64,000 nucleotides of DNA, taken from assembly GCA_037447655.1 (NCBI GenBank), contig JBBHKE010002374.1, forward strand, positions 1 to 64,000, read 5' to 3'. Of this stretch, positions 10,584 to 22,725 are shown in pieces. Within the stretch, counting starts at the first letter, position 1. Every line of letters begins with the position of its first letter. The stretch is from Zygnema cylindricum. Taxonomy: Eukaryota > Streptophyta > Zygnematophyceae > Zygnematales > Zygnemataceae. The notes beneath the pieces are model-generated. The model was not told the origin of the DNA. It did no database searches and saw nothing but the letters and a program-made list of their open reading frames with translations. The translations under genes and the position numbers were made by a program.

Positions 10584-11887
10584 TGAAATTCTATGGGCTC
10601 TATTGCCACACAGAATTCGCAGGTCCAAAGGAAGCTAATCTAGATAGTGCCCACTCCAACTTGATATAAACCCAAATGATTGACCCCTTGAAAATCAGAA
10701 ACCCATTAAAACTTCACCCCTGTGAAGTAAGACTCTCTGTGTGCTCAGTTCCACCACAGAATGCAAAGTTAGAATATGAGATTTGGACACATTCCCCCAC
10801 TTTGACTTTCCCTTAGAAATGCAGCCACCCAGACATGCAAAAACTCTGATCGACTACACCCACTGTGTAGCTTGGACTCCCCTGAGTCCGCAGCAACAAC
10901 AATCACTGAAAATTGGTCAACTGAGTTCATAGTTATGGCTAGCCAAAGTTTGCCATTTATACAAGGTGCTCTCTGGGAGAGGCAGCTACCTACTAGAAAT
11001 ATTCTAAGTCCTAAACCCCTCTCTAAACCCTCTAGTACTGAGGTACAGACCAATCGCATTACTGTATAGTACATAAAGGTACAAATGCCGGTGTACCTTT
11101 TGTACGGTTATCGTACGACACGGCTTCAAAGTAAACACATGTTTTATTCGGATTCGCTCTTATAATCTCCGAAGTTCCTGCCTCCAAATCTTATCTCTCC
11201 ACGTGGCGCCAGGTCATGCCGCGTCATAAAATTGGTACCGTACAAGAAAGTACAAGTGCCGGAGTACATTCTGTACGTACATTGTACGATGTCGTCATAA
11301 TGCGACATTTCTCACTTCCAGATTTATTTTCTGCCGTTCGGGAAATTCCGTTATCCCGTAAGTTGTTGCCACGTGTCATCCGGAGTTGCGGAGTCCGAAA
11401 ACCGCTAAATTGTCCTTTCCGCGAGACCGGCGCTAACCACGGCCGTCCGATTGATATTGGTATTAAATACGAACCGTCGAAACAAATGTCCGTACTATTT
11501 GTTTCGTCCGGTACTAATAGTACAACTGTTTCTATGTCTTATAGACCGTAATCTAGTTAAATGGGAAAACCTACGTTTATTTGTTTAAATACATATCAAA
11601 CCCTATGTCACTTAGCACAAGTCCTAGACTAAACGGTGAAGGCTAACGGCTATTGTGACGGACGGCAGGTTCCAGGATCAAATCCTGGGTCCGTCACACC
11701 TTTTGGTAAATCTACGCAGATTCTACTACCTGTCTCTCTAGACAGCTTTGGCAGCCATGGCTCTGGCTTCCTCTTCAGCCTCCAGTAACTACAACAAGTG
11801 TGGGGGCTTGGAGAAGAAGTTAGAGGCAGACTGCCTCTGCTATTTTCCTATCCTAAAATAGACCTAGAAAATACTCAAATATCAACA
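10584..11887 (-). mobile_element. Solo LTR C2 inserted in Copia-B
   Basis: A 1304-bp LTR on the minus strand: read from 11887 it begins TGTTGATATTTGAG and ends TTTCA at 10584. It is flanked by a perfect 5-bp duplication CCCAC (10579-10583 and 11888-11892). There is no internal region, so it formed by LTR-LTR recombination. It carries G-boxes at 11200-11205 and 11370-11375, a GTAC-rich block at about 11241-11290 and a tRNA-like module. Confidence 0.88.
11622..11704 (+). other. tRNA-like module (antisense to LTR C2)
   Basis: A-box-like ACGGTGAAGGCTAACGG, a T-arm-like CCAGG-ATCAAAT-CCTGG stem-loop (B-box-like 11675-11685) enclosed by a 9-bp perfect stem GTGACGGAC/GTCCGTCAC, then TTTT at 11701-11704. 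The outer stem resembles an acceptor stem stacked on a T arm; the remaining arms are degenerate. Confidence 0.62.
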
Positions 11888-11892
11888 CCCAC

Positions 11893-12895
11893 CCTCTATG
11901 GTACCCATCATTAATGGATCTGGGTTCATCTATTGAGAATCCATGATGACAAGGGTTTTGTGCGAAAAATGATACTTGGGTATTGTCAGTGAACAACTGA
12001 AACGTCCACCTCTGGGAACTCCACCAGGATTTGGTAAAATAAGGTTATCTGCAGTAGCATTCGCTGCTGCAGAGGAGGTAGATGATGGGGACAGCAATGT
12101 GTCCGAAAAAAGGAAAGAAAAGGAGACACCTCTTGCTCCTATAACCTCGGCACCCAGAGCGACGGCCGTGAAAACCGCGGAAAATGATACCCAAACGTGG
12201 GAACACATCAACATGGCTGCCAAAAACTTCATTCTAAGACACCTCACTCATGCTTTGGCAACCACCCACCTTCACATTTACAAGGTCGAGGAGTTACGGG
12301 TGAGTTTGGTGGAAATCTATAGAGTTGGTACTATTCAGGAGCTGTAGTTGGCCTAACAAAAGTTAGGGAATTATATTTACAAATCGGTGAAGATATTAGA
12401 CTACTGTAATGATCTCTCTTATTTGTATATGGAGATGGAGAGTGCCGGGTGGACAGGTACAATGAAGATGAATGTAAACACTCGCATCATGCAGTTACCC
12501 AACGAGTATGAACGCATAGTGTAGCGAGTAGAGGAAACGACTAACAGTTCATGGAAGTGGAATACAATGGTCCGGATGATACTTGTGCTGGACAACACAA
12601 TGGAGATTAAAAGAGGGGGAAAGAGCATCTAAGCTCTAGCTGCAAAAGCAAATCGGTTGGGGAAGGATCTGAAGAAACCATAAAAAGGAGAGAGAGATCA
12701 GTTTGGAGGACCGAGGCCCCCAAAGGGTCTTTGTCATTTTTCCAAAAAGTCGAGACACTTTATAGCGGATTGTGTCAAGTTGTCACAACTGAGGCTCTAA
12801 GAGATTCGTGGAGGGGGTTCTTCCAAAGGGAAGAAGAAGTCACTTGTGGTCACAAAAGTGAAAGGAGAGACCCAAGAAGAGTCCTCTGAGGAGGA
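11893..12895 (+). pseudogene. gag: Copia-B gag (broken)
   Basis: Homologous to the gag of Copia-A and D: the frame resumes after the C2 insertion with the VPIINGSGFI-like block, and 11976-12347 holds an open piece ending at a TAG. A zinc-knuckle remnant near 12730-12775 reads CHFSKKSRHFIADC, so a Cys and the Gly before His are lost. Stops are scattered throughout. Function was structural capsid protein; none can be made now. Confidence 0.8.
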
Positions 12896-12897
12896 GA

Positions 12898-14501
12898 ATG
12901 GGGAGCTTCTTCTTGACGAGAGTTTGGAGGAGAAAGAGATCCCCTCGGAAACAGAAGTGTGATCTCATAGCATTTCGGGAAGCTCCACAGGAAGGATGGA
13001 TCATCGACTCAAGTGCATCCATGCATATGTGTCTTGATAAGCACCTCTTTACTAAACTGAGAAAGATCCCTACTATAGAGGTAGATTATGGGGATGGAAG
13101 AGTGGTTACTACACATCTAGTGGGGTCAGTAGGTCTGAATGTCTTAGTGGAGGGTAAGACTTCTATACTCACCTTCTCAGATGTACTCTACATTTCTTTG
13201 CTGAGTAAAAATCTTGTCTCTACGTTTGTGTTAGATGACAAAGTGTTTGATACCTTCACTAGAAAGGGAGTTTTTATAGCTAATTATGGGGATGAAGTCT
13301 GTTTCACAATAGATAAGGGTAGCCAAGGAATGTTTAGGTTTAACCTGAGTAATGAAAAGAAGAATGCTTGCTATGTTGGTGGTCCAAAGTTTATGATTTG
13401 GCATAAGCGGTTGGGGCATGTGCATTTTGAAAGCCAGAGGGAAATGAAAAAACTTGGTATAGTAGAAGGCATTTTGTTTGGGGGTAATGAAATGATTGAT
13501 GATTCTAGTGACTTAGCTCAAGGTAAGGCTCACAAACTTCCCTTTCCCATAGCTGCAACATATAGGGGTGAGAAAGTATTAGATCTAGTCCATAGAGATA
13601 TCTGGGGACCTGCAAAAGTACCTTCGGTCGGAGGAAAGAGATTTTGTTGACAATAACGGATGACTGGTCTAGAAACTCTAGAGTATACTATCTCAAAATA
13701 AAGTATAAAACACAAACTTACTTCAAAAAATATAAAGCCTGGAGTGAGAAGTTGCATGGAACCCCTAATAAGGGAATAAGGAGTGATAATGGGGGGGAAT
13801 ACACCTCTAACCAATTTGAGGAATACTTGAAAGATGAGGGAGTTCAGCACCGTAAATTTGTACCATATAACCCGGAAAAAAACAGGTTAGCTGAGAGGCT
13901 GAATTTAACACTGAGAGATAGTGTATGCAGTATGTTGGCCGACAAGAAAATAGGAAAGTGATTTTGGGCAGAAGCCATGAATTGTGCCAACTACGTTAAG
14001 AATAGAGTCTTTACAACAGTCGTAAAAGGAATGACACCTTATGAGAGATGGGCTAGAAGGAAACCAGATATCTTTCACCTTAAAGTACTCGGTAGCCAAG
14101 TTTACACTTTTAACACGGATAGGAAAAACAGGAAACTAGATGCTAAGGGAAAACTTAGATACTTTGTAGGATATGATGAGGATGTCAAAGGATATATAGT
14201 TTATTACTTAGCAAAGAAAGATATCATTTTTGTCAAACACCTAGTTGTCATGGGTGAAATGAAGTCATTTGACCCATTCAAATATACTAAGACTATAAAA
14301 ATCGGATTTGAGTTTGAAGGTGAGGAGGACTCTATCTTTCCCGAAAGGGACATGAGTGAAACAGTGATTACAGATTCACAGGAGATCCAAGATACACAAG
14401 ATCCACCGGAAACCTCACATATTCCTATGGACTTCGAGCAGACAAACAAGAGGAGGAACCGGAATCGGCTTTCATGGATAGGGGAGCCGATGAGACAGTA
14501 A
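12898..14501 (+). pseudogene. pol: Copia-B protease and integrase
   Basis: 12898-13650 holds a protease-like WIIDSSASMHMC (a Ser in place of Gly in the D-S-G motif) and the GAG-pre-integrase site WHKRLGHVH. The CxxC partner is degraded (DSSDLAQGK). 13644-13961 and 13977-14501 continue the integrase core with RSDNGGEYTS and a damaged AERLNLTL. A frameshift at about 13645 and a TGA at about 13960 break the frame. Confidence 0.85.
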
Positions 14502-16212
14502 GGAGAAATCTAAGACTTCCCTCCTTTCCTGCTTCAGAGTTTGAGGGAGGGAGAAGAAACAACAAAAGGATACAAGAAAAACAGGCCGCTCACAAGGTAA
14601 CTAAGCTTTTTCACCCAGATGAGCCTAAGTAATACTCTGAGGCAGTGAAGAGTCCGGAGAAAGACAAAAGGATTGGAGCCCTAAATGATGAGATGGCCTC
14701 CATCATGGAAGGAAATACTTGGGAATAGGCGACTGTCCTCCGGATAAAAAAACCGATTGGCTGTAAATGGGTGTTTAAACTCAAACTGAACGTAGATAAT
14801 ACCATTGAGAGATAGAAGGCTCGATTGGTAGCAAAGGGGTTCACCTAAAACGAGGGGATTGACTATAAGGAGACTTTTGCTTCAGTTGTTCGGTTCCCAT
14901 CAGTAATTATTCTCCTCAGTCTAGCGGCAGCAGAAGACATGGAAATACACCACATGGATATTAGGACTGCTTTTCTCAATGGTGAGTTTGAAGAAGAAAT
15001 TTTCATGCGGCAACCAGAGGGGTTCGTGGAGGAAGGAGAAGAGAGCAAAGTCTACAAGCTAATAAAGTCCTTATATGGACTAAAGCAGGCTCCCAGACAG
15101 TGGAATAAAAAACTAGATGAGTTTCTCACTGATCTAGATTATACCCCGATCAGCTCTGACCATTCTATCTATATGTTTAAAGATGAGAATGATGTCATTT
15201 TATTGCAATTTATGTGGATGATGTGCTTGTGTTAAGTAAGTCTTTGGAAATGATGAATAAATTAAAGAAAGATCTCAGAAGCAGATTTGACACTAAGGAT
15301 TTAAGGGAGGCAAGATAAATTTTGGTATTCCAAATAGAGAGAGAAAGGGGGAAAAGGATTATTGGACTTACTCAAAAAGAAGCAATAGGTATTATGCTTG
15401 AGAAATTCCGGATGGAAAAGGCAAATTGTTGTACCACTCCCATGGACTTGAAGAAAGTAAGTGATGGGAGTGTAGAAGGAAGCGTGAAAATCTTAGATGA
15501 TCAGGTGACTCTAGAGGAGAGAGAGTTTATGAAGTATATTTCGTATAGACAAGTCTTAGGAAGTTTGATCTAATTTATGAACGGTACAAGGCCGGACATA
15601 GCAACAGCAGTAGGAATCCAAAGTAGGAGTCTTAACGATCCTAGGAAAAGAGATTGTGAGGCAGCCAAGAGAGTTAAAAGTTATCAGGTAGGAACCAGAG
15701 AGTTATGGTTGCATTTGGAAGGGGAGCACAATGATATCATTAGTCTGAGTGTTGTCGGTTATGGAGATGTTACTATGAGAAGATGCACTTCTGGGTATGT
15801 GTTGTATGTTGGGGAAGGTGCTTGTTGTTGGAGCAGCAAGCAACAAAAGTTGGTTGCTCAGTCTACTGTGGAGGCTGAGTACTTGGCCTCTTGTTATGCT
15901 ATGAAAGAGTTGATGTGGGTAAAATCCTGGTAGCAAGAACTGGGGTATATGAAGGAGGGAGTGCATGAAGTGTTTTGTGATAATCAAGTTGCCATTGCAA
16001 TTGCAGCTAATCCAAAACATCATTTTAAGGCTAAGCATATGGACATAAGATTGAGTTTTGAGAGAGAAAAAGTTAAAAATAAGATTGTGAATCTTGTATA
16101 TAGATCGGATGAGGAAATGGTGGCTGATATGATGACAAAACCAGTGCCTTCTCACAAGTTCAAATATTGCAGAGAAAAATGTGGACTAAAACTGAAGCTA
16201 AAATATGACTAA
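14502..16212 (+). pseudogene. pol: Copia-B reverse transcriptase and RNase H
   Basis: Open pieces at 14939-15235, 15322-15573, 15577-15933 and 15949-16212. Motifs include HHMDIRTAFLNGEF, LYGLKQAPRQW, a frameshifted YVDD region near 15212, SRSLNDPRK and, in RNase H, QSTVEAEY, CDNQVAIAIA and HMDIRLSF. At least five lesions are visible. The last frame ends at 16212 just before the purine tract. Confidence 0.85.
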
Positions 16213-16225
16213 AAAATAAAGGGAG
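16211..16225 (+). other. Copia-B polypurine tract
   Basis: AAAAAATAAAGGGAG lies directly before the 3' LTR start TGTTTAAATT. Confidence 0.78.
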
Positions 16226-17280
16226 TGTTTAAATTACTCTATTTATAGGGTATTTTCTAGGTCTATATAGATTAGCGAAAAACGACAATTAAAGTGTAGG
16301 TAGCCTGCCTCCAGTGCTTCTCTCTAGCCCCCATACTTGTTGTAGACAGTGAAGTAGAGAGACGCTTCTCTCTAGCCCCCATACTTGTTGTAGACACTGA
16401 AGTAGAGAGAGTGTGGAGGAGCCATGGCTACCTCAGTTTGATACGAAGGACTGAAGAGTGACATAAGTCACTCTCAACAAAAGGCTGAGTCAAGCAGGAC
16501 TCGAACCTCCGACCGACAAAGCGAGGCGTAGACGTAAGCTCTAACCGGTTAGTCGTAGGAGTTCGTTAAAAGACATAAGGTGTGATAAATATTTAAACTG
16601 TGTTATGATTTATATCCGATTAATGGAATGACGAGTAAAAGAACATAAAACTAACTAATATATAGTGTGAACATGATCTCACACGAAACAAATAAATCGG
16701 ACATTTGTTTCGATGACTAATATTAAATGTTAGTTTAGGATCCGACGGCACATATCGCTGCCGAAATCCCTGAATGGTCACTTTGGCGGTTTTCGAACGT
16801 GGCGTGACCTGGCGACACGTGGAGAGATAACATTCGGTCGCGAGAATTCTGGAGAACATAAGGACGAGTTAAAAGTGGACACGCGTCCACTCAATGGCCT
16901 TATCGTATATAGGTCTTATAGAAAGTACATCGGTCGTAGTACTTTTTTTGTACTGTACACTGATTTGAATGGATCGTACTATGGTAGATAGGTTTTGTGA
17001 GATTGGTTTTTAGACTTAGAAACTTTTTGTAGACAATCACCTCTCTCATTGAGAGTTTGTATAAATTGGCATTTTTGACACCCCATAACTAATTAGTTGG
17101 TTGGTTGTTTTCAGTGATTCGTATTGCTACAAACTGAGGGGAGTCTAGAATACAGAGGGGTACAATCAGATTGTCAAATTGTTTGCTTGAGCAGTAGTGG
17201 TTGTGGCTGAAAGTGGGTTAGTTTAAAACTACCGAGAGGCTTCCAAAATTATGTAGTACAATGGAGGACACAGAATTGCA
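16226..17280 (+). repeat. Copia-B 3' LTR
   Basis: Starts TGTTTAAATT and ends AATTGCA at the TSD CCAAG. Contains a local direct repeat of the CTTCTCTCTAGCCCCCATACTTG block at about 16317-16390 that is single in the 5' LTR, accounting for much of the length difference. Confidence 0.88.
16479..16559 (-). other. Antisense tRNA-like module in Copia-B 3' LTR
   Basis: Minus strand: TAACCGGTTAGAGC (A-box-like), perfect B box GGTTCGAGTCC (plus 16497-16507), then TTTT (plus AAAA 16479-16482). It is the partner of the module at 9757-9845. Confidence 0.65.
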
Positions 17281-18430
17281 CCAAGTTGATACAATCCCAA
17301 ATGATTGACACATTGACTGTCAAAACCTTCAATTGAGCTTCACCCTTATAATCTCTGTGCTAAAGAAGACAATCTCTGTGCTTAGTTTCCTAAGTTTCAC
17401 CTTTGTGAAAGAAGACAATCTATGTGCTCAGTTCCCTAACAGAGTGCAATATTAGAATATGAGTATTTGGACACATTGCCTCAATTTGAATTTCCCTTAC
17501 AGATGCAGCCACCGTGGAATTCAAAATACGTGACCGACTACACCCGTATGTAGCTTGGAATCTCCTGAGTACGCAGCAAAAAGAATCACTGAGTTTGTTA
17601 CCCTAAGCAATTAGTTATGGATGGTCAAAGGTTAATGGTCAAAGTTGACCTATTGTACAGAAGCACTCTCAGAGAGAGGGGGCTACCTTCTATTTTTCTA
17701 AGTCCTCAATCCCTCTACAAACCCCTTTCTATTAAAGTGCGGCACCTCTCTCAAGACTGTACCGTACAGAAAAGTACAAGCGCCAGAATACATTTTGTAT
17801 GGCCACTCTTCGACATGGCCATAAATGTGACGCCTTGGTGTGATGCTTCCGAAGATTCCGCAAGTGAATGAGATGCTTCCATGTGTCATCATGTGTGACG
17901 CTGACCGCAAACCGCCAAACCGACCATTTTGCGATGCCGGCATGCACCATGGCCGTCCGATCGGTTACCAATATCTGATTTCGTTTGTTGAAATGAAATG
18001 TCGTTTCTTTAATTCCGTGCGGTCTAAAATTCGTGCGGTCTGGTTCATTTCTGTGTACAATCCGTACCGTAATTTATTAAATGAAACATATCGCGTTGTT
18101 CGTATTCATATAATTATCGTACCCTATATACTTTAGCATTGGTCTTGGACTAAGGGATAAGGCTAACGGCTACTGGCCACTCAGACGGACGGTAAGTACC
18201 AAGATCAAATCCTGGTTCCGGCAGTCCCTTTTGGTACAGAAAAAATTTAGCCTACTCTTTGTCTCTTTGGACAGCATGGGCAGCCATGGCTCTGACTCCC
18301 TCTCTAGTCTTTAGTGATTGCGACAAGTGCGGGGACTTGGAGAGTTAAGTAAGAAGTAGACTACCTTTGTTGTTTTCTCTTCCATTGTTTTTTTCCTATT
18401 TCAAACCTAGAAAATACATAAAATTCAACA
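17281..18430 (-). repeat. Solo LTR C1, right piece
   Basis: Continues the C-type LTR split by Copia-B, beginning with the TSD copy CCAAG and ending TTCAACA (minus-strand TGTTGAA start). With the left piece it totals about 1.22 kb, close to C2. It contains AGTGC/GTAC blocks, a GGCCGTCCGATC motif near 17951 and a tRNA-like module. The outer TSD (CAACG/CCATG) is poor. Confidence 0.8.
18145..18232 (+). other. tRNA-like module (antisense to LTR C1)
   Basis: A-box-like TAAGGGATAAGGCTAACGG, B-box-like AGATCAAATCC at 18201-18211, TTTT at 18229-18232. Homologous in position to the C2 module. Confidence 0.58.
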
Positions 18431-18470
18431 CCATGTACGTTCCAGCTCAACTAGCTAGGAATATTAAAAT

Positions 18471-19576
18471 ATTCTAAAAGCACAAAATCTGAAGGACGTA
18501 TGTACAAACGAACATATGCTAAAATGTGTACCAGTGTTAAGAGAATGTACAATTTATACGTACTTGTCAGGTCGTTATACCAACGGTTACGAAATCCTTT
18601 TCAAAATGATTTTTTTTATTTTATCATTTGCCATTATGTAATAACGCAAAGTCCTTCCCACGAAAGGAAAAGAAGCATCAGAGAGATATCCTTCGGAAAG
18701 ACCTTTTTGTCCCTTTCAAATTCAGCATGTACCAAGACACACGGTCTTTGCCAATTGGGAGGTCGACATCGTTCGTTCGTCGTAGATTATACCATTTTGT
18801 TTCCAGGTGTACCATAGACACGTCCGGTGTGTGGCAAGTATCCTACTTGGGACAGTTGAGGGGAGTATCTAGACACTACACAAACACAAAGTCTGCTTCA
18901 AAAACTCAAAATCGGATGGTCAAAATTTTCGCCCAATATTTTGGAGAATCTTGTCGAATCACCAGTGAACATGTAGTTAAAAAAGTAGAAAAGTAATAGT
19001 TCGGCTTAGGGTGAACCTCCACCAGAAAAAAAATGGGGTTCATTACTAGAAAAAGTACATTTTTGTACATGGTCGTACGACATTTTTTTTATATACATAA
19101 CATGTTTACTAGAGATTCGTCAAGATTCTCCAAACTTTTTGGCGACAAAGTCGGCCGTCCAATTATGTGTTTTCCCAGCTAGCGGTCAATTTATCCAGTG
19201 TCTAGCTAATCTCTACAAGGTGGAGACTAGTTTGACACAAGACGTGTAAAATATTTACACGTGGAAAGGTCACGTATGATCAACAAAGGATGTCAGATAG
19301 GAACCTTACATGTGGCATACGCCACCCGCCTTCAGACATAGGCCACGCGCCTTCAGACAAGCAAGAATAAAATGCAAAGAAAACCACCAAAAAATTTTTG
19401 TTGAAGAATGTGTTGTGACGCCTCCTCCACGATCCATTGAAATCTATAATTTGCTGCGGCTGTTTTTTATAACCGTTGTTACAACGACAAACACGGACGT
19501 ACAAATTGTACATTCACGTAATTTTATGTTACGACTAGTTGTACGGATACGAGCTCTGTTTATGTGCTTTTAGAAT
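18471..19576. repeat. Element with long imperfect terminal inverted repeats
   Basis: ATTCTAAAAGCACA at 18471 is mirrored by TGTGCTTTTAGAAT ending at 19576. A second strongly matching block pairs 18543-18590 (GAATGTACAATTTATACGT...) with 19467-19515. The arms are therefore about 110-125 bp. The interior has a 122-codon open frame at 18628-18996 without recognisable domains and no transposase motif. It is best described as a fold-back or MITE-like element; the superfamily is unknown. Confidence 0.5.
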
Positions 19577-21048
19577 CTTTGACTATGCTCGTAGTCAAAA
19601 CAAGAACCTACGTGCATCAAATCGAAAGAACGCACGTATGCGATAGATTCTTTGCTGACACGACCTAGTGGAAAAGTGAACGAAATATTACGGCAAGTAA
19701 ACGTATTCGTAAGATCACCATCGGCGTCTGATAGAGAAGATGCCTTAGTATAAAAAGGTACGTTTCAAGTAAGCAACCACACATTTTGCCTGATCGAGCC
19801 CCACCCTAACAGACCTGGAAAAACTGATAGTACAAGTAGAGGTCAACAATGTACGGTCTTATAATTGTTAGATAATATCGTTGCCGCAAATTGAGCATAA
19901 GATCCACTCACGCTAACTTTGGATTCATACAAAGGCAATATAGAGGTACGTTTGGTACGTATAGAGGTATGTTTAAAACGTTTAGTAATGAACTATACTG
20001 AATCTTGCGTTTTTCGGGCCTTGTGAACCTCCGCGGTCAGTTTCTTGCATTGTGAGAGATCCACGTCGACCCCCCATCATCATTTAGGGTTTTTTATCAT
20101 TTTATGTTTTTTTCTTATATAAAAAACACCAAAACACACCCTAAAAAACTCAACACGTGTGAACCCTAACTAGATACTCGGTAGGTATCTTGTCAATGGT
20201 GAACCTACGGCGCCTTTTCAACGGTGAAATGCGGGTACACACGGTTCACCACATCATGGAAACTTATAACATACCTTCTATGAAGGCACGTAGATCATCT
20301 ATGCATAATGGCGGCATGTTAACCAACTTAAATGGATGTCGCATTCGAATATGTTGTTCTCTCCGATGGTGGACTCATAAAACCTGTGGCATCAGATCGC
20401 TTTGCCGGAAAGGTACGGTAGTCCACAGTACTGTACTTGTCGGACGTGTTTTGTTCTTTCGTCTAGTCCACTACGTAATTTTAATTGTGCTCATACATCG
20501 GAATCCGAGTCTGTTGGTCCAATCTTTCTTGACAACATCCCATTTTTGCTAATCTTAATGACATTTGTTGCTGCGCACAAGTAGTTGCGTAAGCCTGTCA
20601 AAAAATGTACATTTTAAGTACATATTAGTACATTTACGCACTGTTGAGTTTAGATTTGACGGTCAATCCTTCAAACAACTTTAACTTGGGAAATATTGTA
20701 AGAACCAGTTAAAAAACTATCGCGCTTGCGAACTTCAACCGTCATAAAAAAACAACAATTCACATGGTCGGCCAAGATTTAGGAGTAACAAAACCACAAC
20801 AACCACATGTAAATAAAATTGTTGCACGAAAAAACTTTTTGGATTGAATTAGTCGCGCGTGACGACCCACGTATTTATCATTTACTTTCACCGATAATTA
20901 TACGTGGTTCATTTTTGTTATTATGTACGAAGTACATTTCATTTCTTGCAAGTAAATTTATCCATATCACTTCGTCCTTTAATTTGCAACGTATGGTGGC
21001 CTTCTTTTAAGCGTTTCACTATTTGTAGGGAAAACTTCCTGAAGAGCG
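19577..21048. other. Gene-free intergenic DNA
   Basis: Only short open frames, none with recognisable domains. Scattered GTAC motifs and TTTAGGG-like words near 20090-20160 do not form an array. No repeat boundary is clear until the LTR start at 21049. Confidence 0.45.
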
Positions 21049-22210
21049 TGTTGTCCTAAGCCATTTCTAGCCATGGATTCACCCTAGGAAGCACCACAGA
21101 CTACCCCAAAAACCGCCTACTTTGGATACACACAGAATTCAACAGAATTAACAAAGCAAGCTGAAACTACATTTACAGATATTATCTAGGCTATAAAATG
21201 ACCTCACAAGGTTTCAGACAAAAATAATAAACAGAGTGATCACATCATCTAGTCAAAGTTGCAAAAAAACAGTCTGCCAGAACTTTGATCAGAGAGACTA
21301 ACTTCACAATGAAGTAAAACAAAGACCAGGCAGAAAATAGACCTGAAAATCTGTGACAATATTAAAAATATAATAGAAACACACATGCAAAATTTCAGAT
21401 AATTCCGCTAACATATCTGAGAGTAATCCTCAGATAAAATCACCAAAAATAACCATAAACAGTTTTTGGAACAAAAAGTTCCTATGTCCTGAAATGACTG
21501 TGTCCTACAAATATATACAAGAGCTTACTGTTGAATGTACGGAGGCATACCATCCGTACGCTATCTACCAGCTACCTTTATTAATGTTGGTATACCCGAA
21601 TACTTCAAGGTATGTCAAAGTGAGTAAACCTACACTAATACTTAATACACAAAAAGACAAAACAATGTTCGACCAAATATTTACACGTACACACAATCTC
21701 ACAAAAATCCCCGTACTGAGTATCAACTTGATTAGTCACTTGAGGACGAAACCACGTCATGAACCGACATCACATACGTATGGTCCACTTGATACCTTAT
21801 CAAAATGCAATCCTTTGGAAATATCGGCGGACGCCGTCCGCCCTCCAAATGTACCACGGACCACTTGCCGAAATTAAACCGTACCGAACTTGCGTCCTTT
21901 GCAATAAATACGCCTCTCGCAAATAAAGTACACTTGTCCAAATAAGACGCTTCGTACTGGCGGCGTACATATTCAACATTTCGTAAATTTTACATCGGAT
22001 CGCTTCGCGATCCGCCGTCCATTTGTAAACGTATTCCGAGCCACTCAATTAATCCCTTTAATTTCAATCGTACAATTACTCCCCCAATCCACAAATCCAT
22101 GCGAACCTCCATTTGTACCACCACATTATTTCAGGTAATAATATACGCACGAACCGTCGCGTGCGCACAAAATGTGGCGTAAGTACGAAACTAACATTTC
22201 AAAAACAACA
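21049..22210 (-). repeat. Solo or truncated LTR of the G/H type (G3)
   Basis: The left end TGTTGTCC..CCATGG and right end TTTCAAAAACAACA correspond to the LTRs of elements G and H. Shared blocks include ACGGAGGCATACCA, TATACCCGAATA and CGCACGAACCGTCGCG. No internal region is attached. No target duplication is visible; the F' fragment starts at its right edge only. Confidence 0.72.
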
Positions 22211-22725
22211 TTTTGTATGTCACGGACTTAAAAAATAACTCTTTTTCTACATCACTTGTTAAAAGCAAAGGATTTGAGGTCACCCTTAAAGGGGGTAGGC
22301 AAGTTGTTAGCAAACTAAGTAAGGTAGCAATCACAAGAACTAGAGATGAAAGCAAAATGTATCGCATGGATATGGTTGATACTAAGGAAAATGATGTTCT
22401 CTACTCCAGTGTTTTGTGTGAAAAAGAGTTATGGCATAAAAGAGTAGGACTTGTTAACTATGGTAGTTTGAGGAAAATGGAAAATGCTGGCAAAGTAGAA
22501 GGTGTTTCTCTCACAGATCAACTCGTTAAGACTTGTGATGGATGCTCATTGGGTAAAATTCATACATTACCGTTTCCTCAAGAATTAGAACATCGTTCGA
22601 AAAGAGTACTTCAGCTCATACATTTTGATGTTTTAGGCCCGGATCAGGTGATTTCTGCAAAAGGAGTACGCTTTATGAGACGATTTTTCCAAATTTACAA
22701 AAAAATATTTTATGAAGGAGAAGAG
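22211..22725 (+). pseudogene. pol: F' element fragment: protease/GAG-pre-integrase region
   Basis: Open from 22213 to 22761. It aligns with 33496-34015 of element F: NNSFSTSLVKSKGFEV, LWHKRVGLVNYG and CDGCSLGKIH (both Cys of the zinc site are present here), then the start of the integrase core (HFDVLGPDQV). It is truncated on the left by LTR G3 and on the right by Copia-E. It is the 5'-proximal part of the first F copy. Confidence 0.8.

Larger units (their letters stand above)
9577..17280 (+). mobile_element. Copia-B: complete but decayed LTR retrotransposon nested in a solo LTR
   Basis: LTRs at 9577-10569 and 16226-17280 flank a gag-pol of copia order. The TSD CCAAG is perfect at 9572-9576 and 17281-17285, inside LTR C1. 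A 1304-bp solo LTR (C2) is inserted in its PBS. The gag-pol has many stops and frameshifts. The protein is closest to Copia-A, D and E within this window. Confidence 0.9.
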
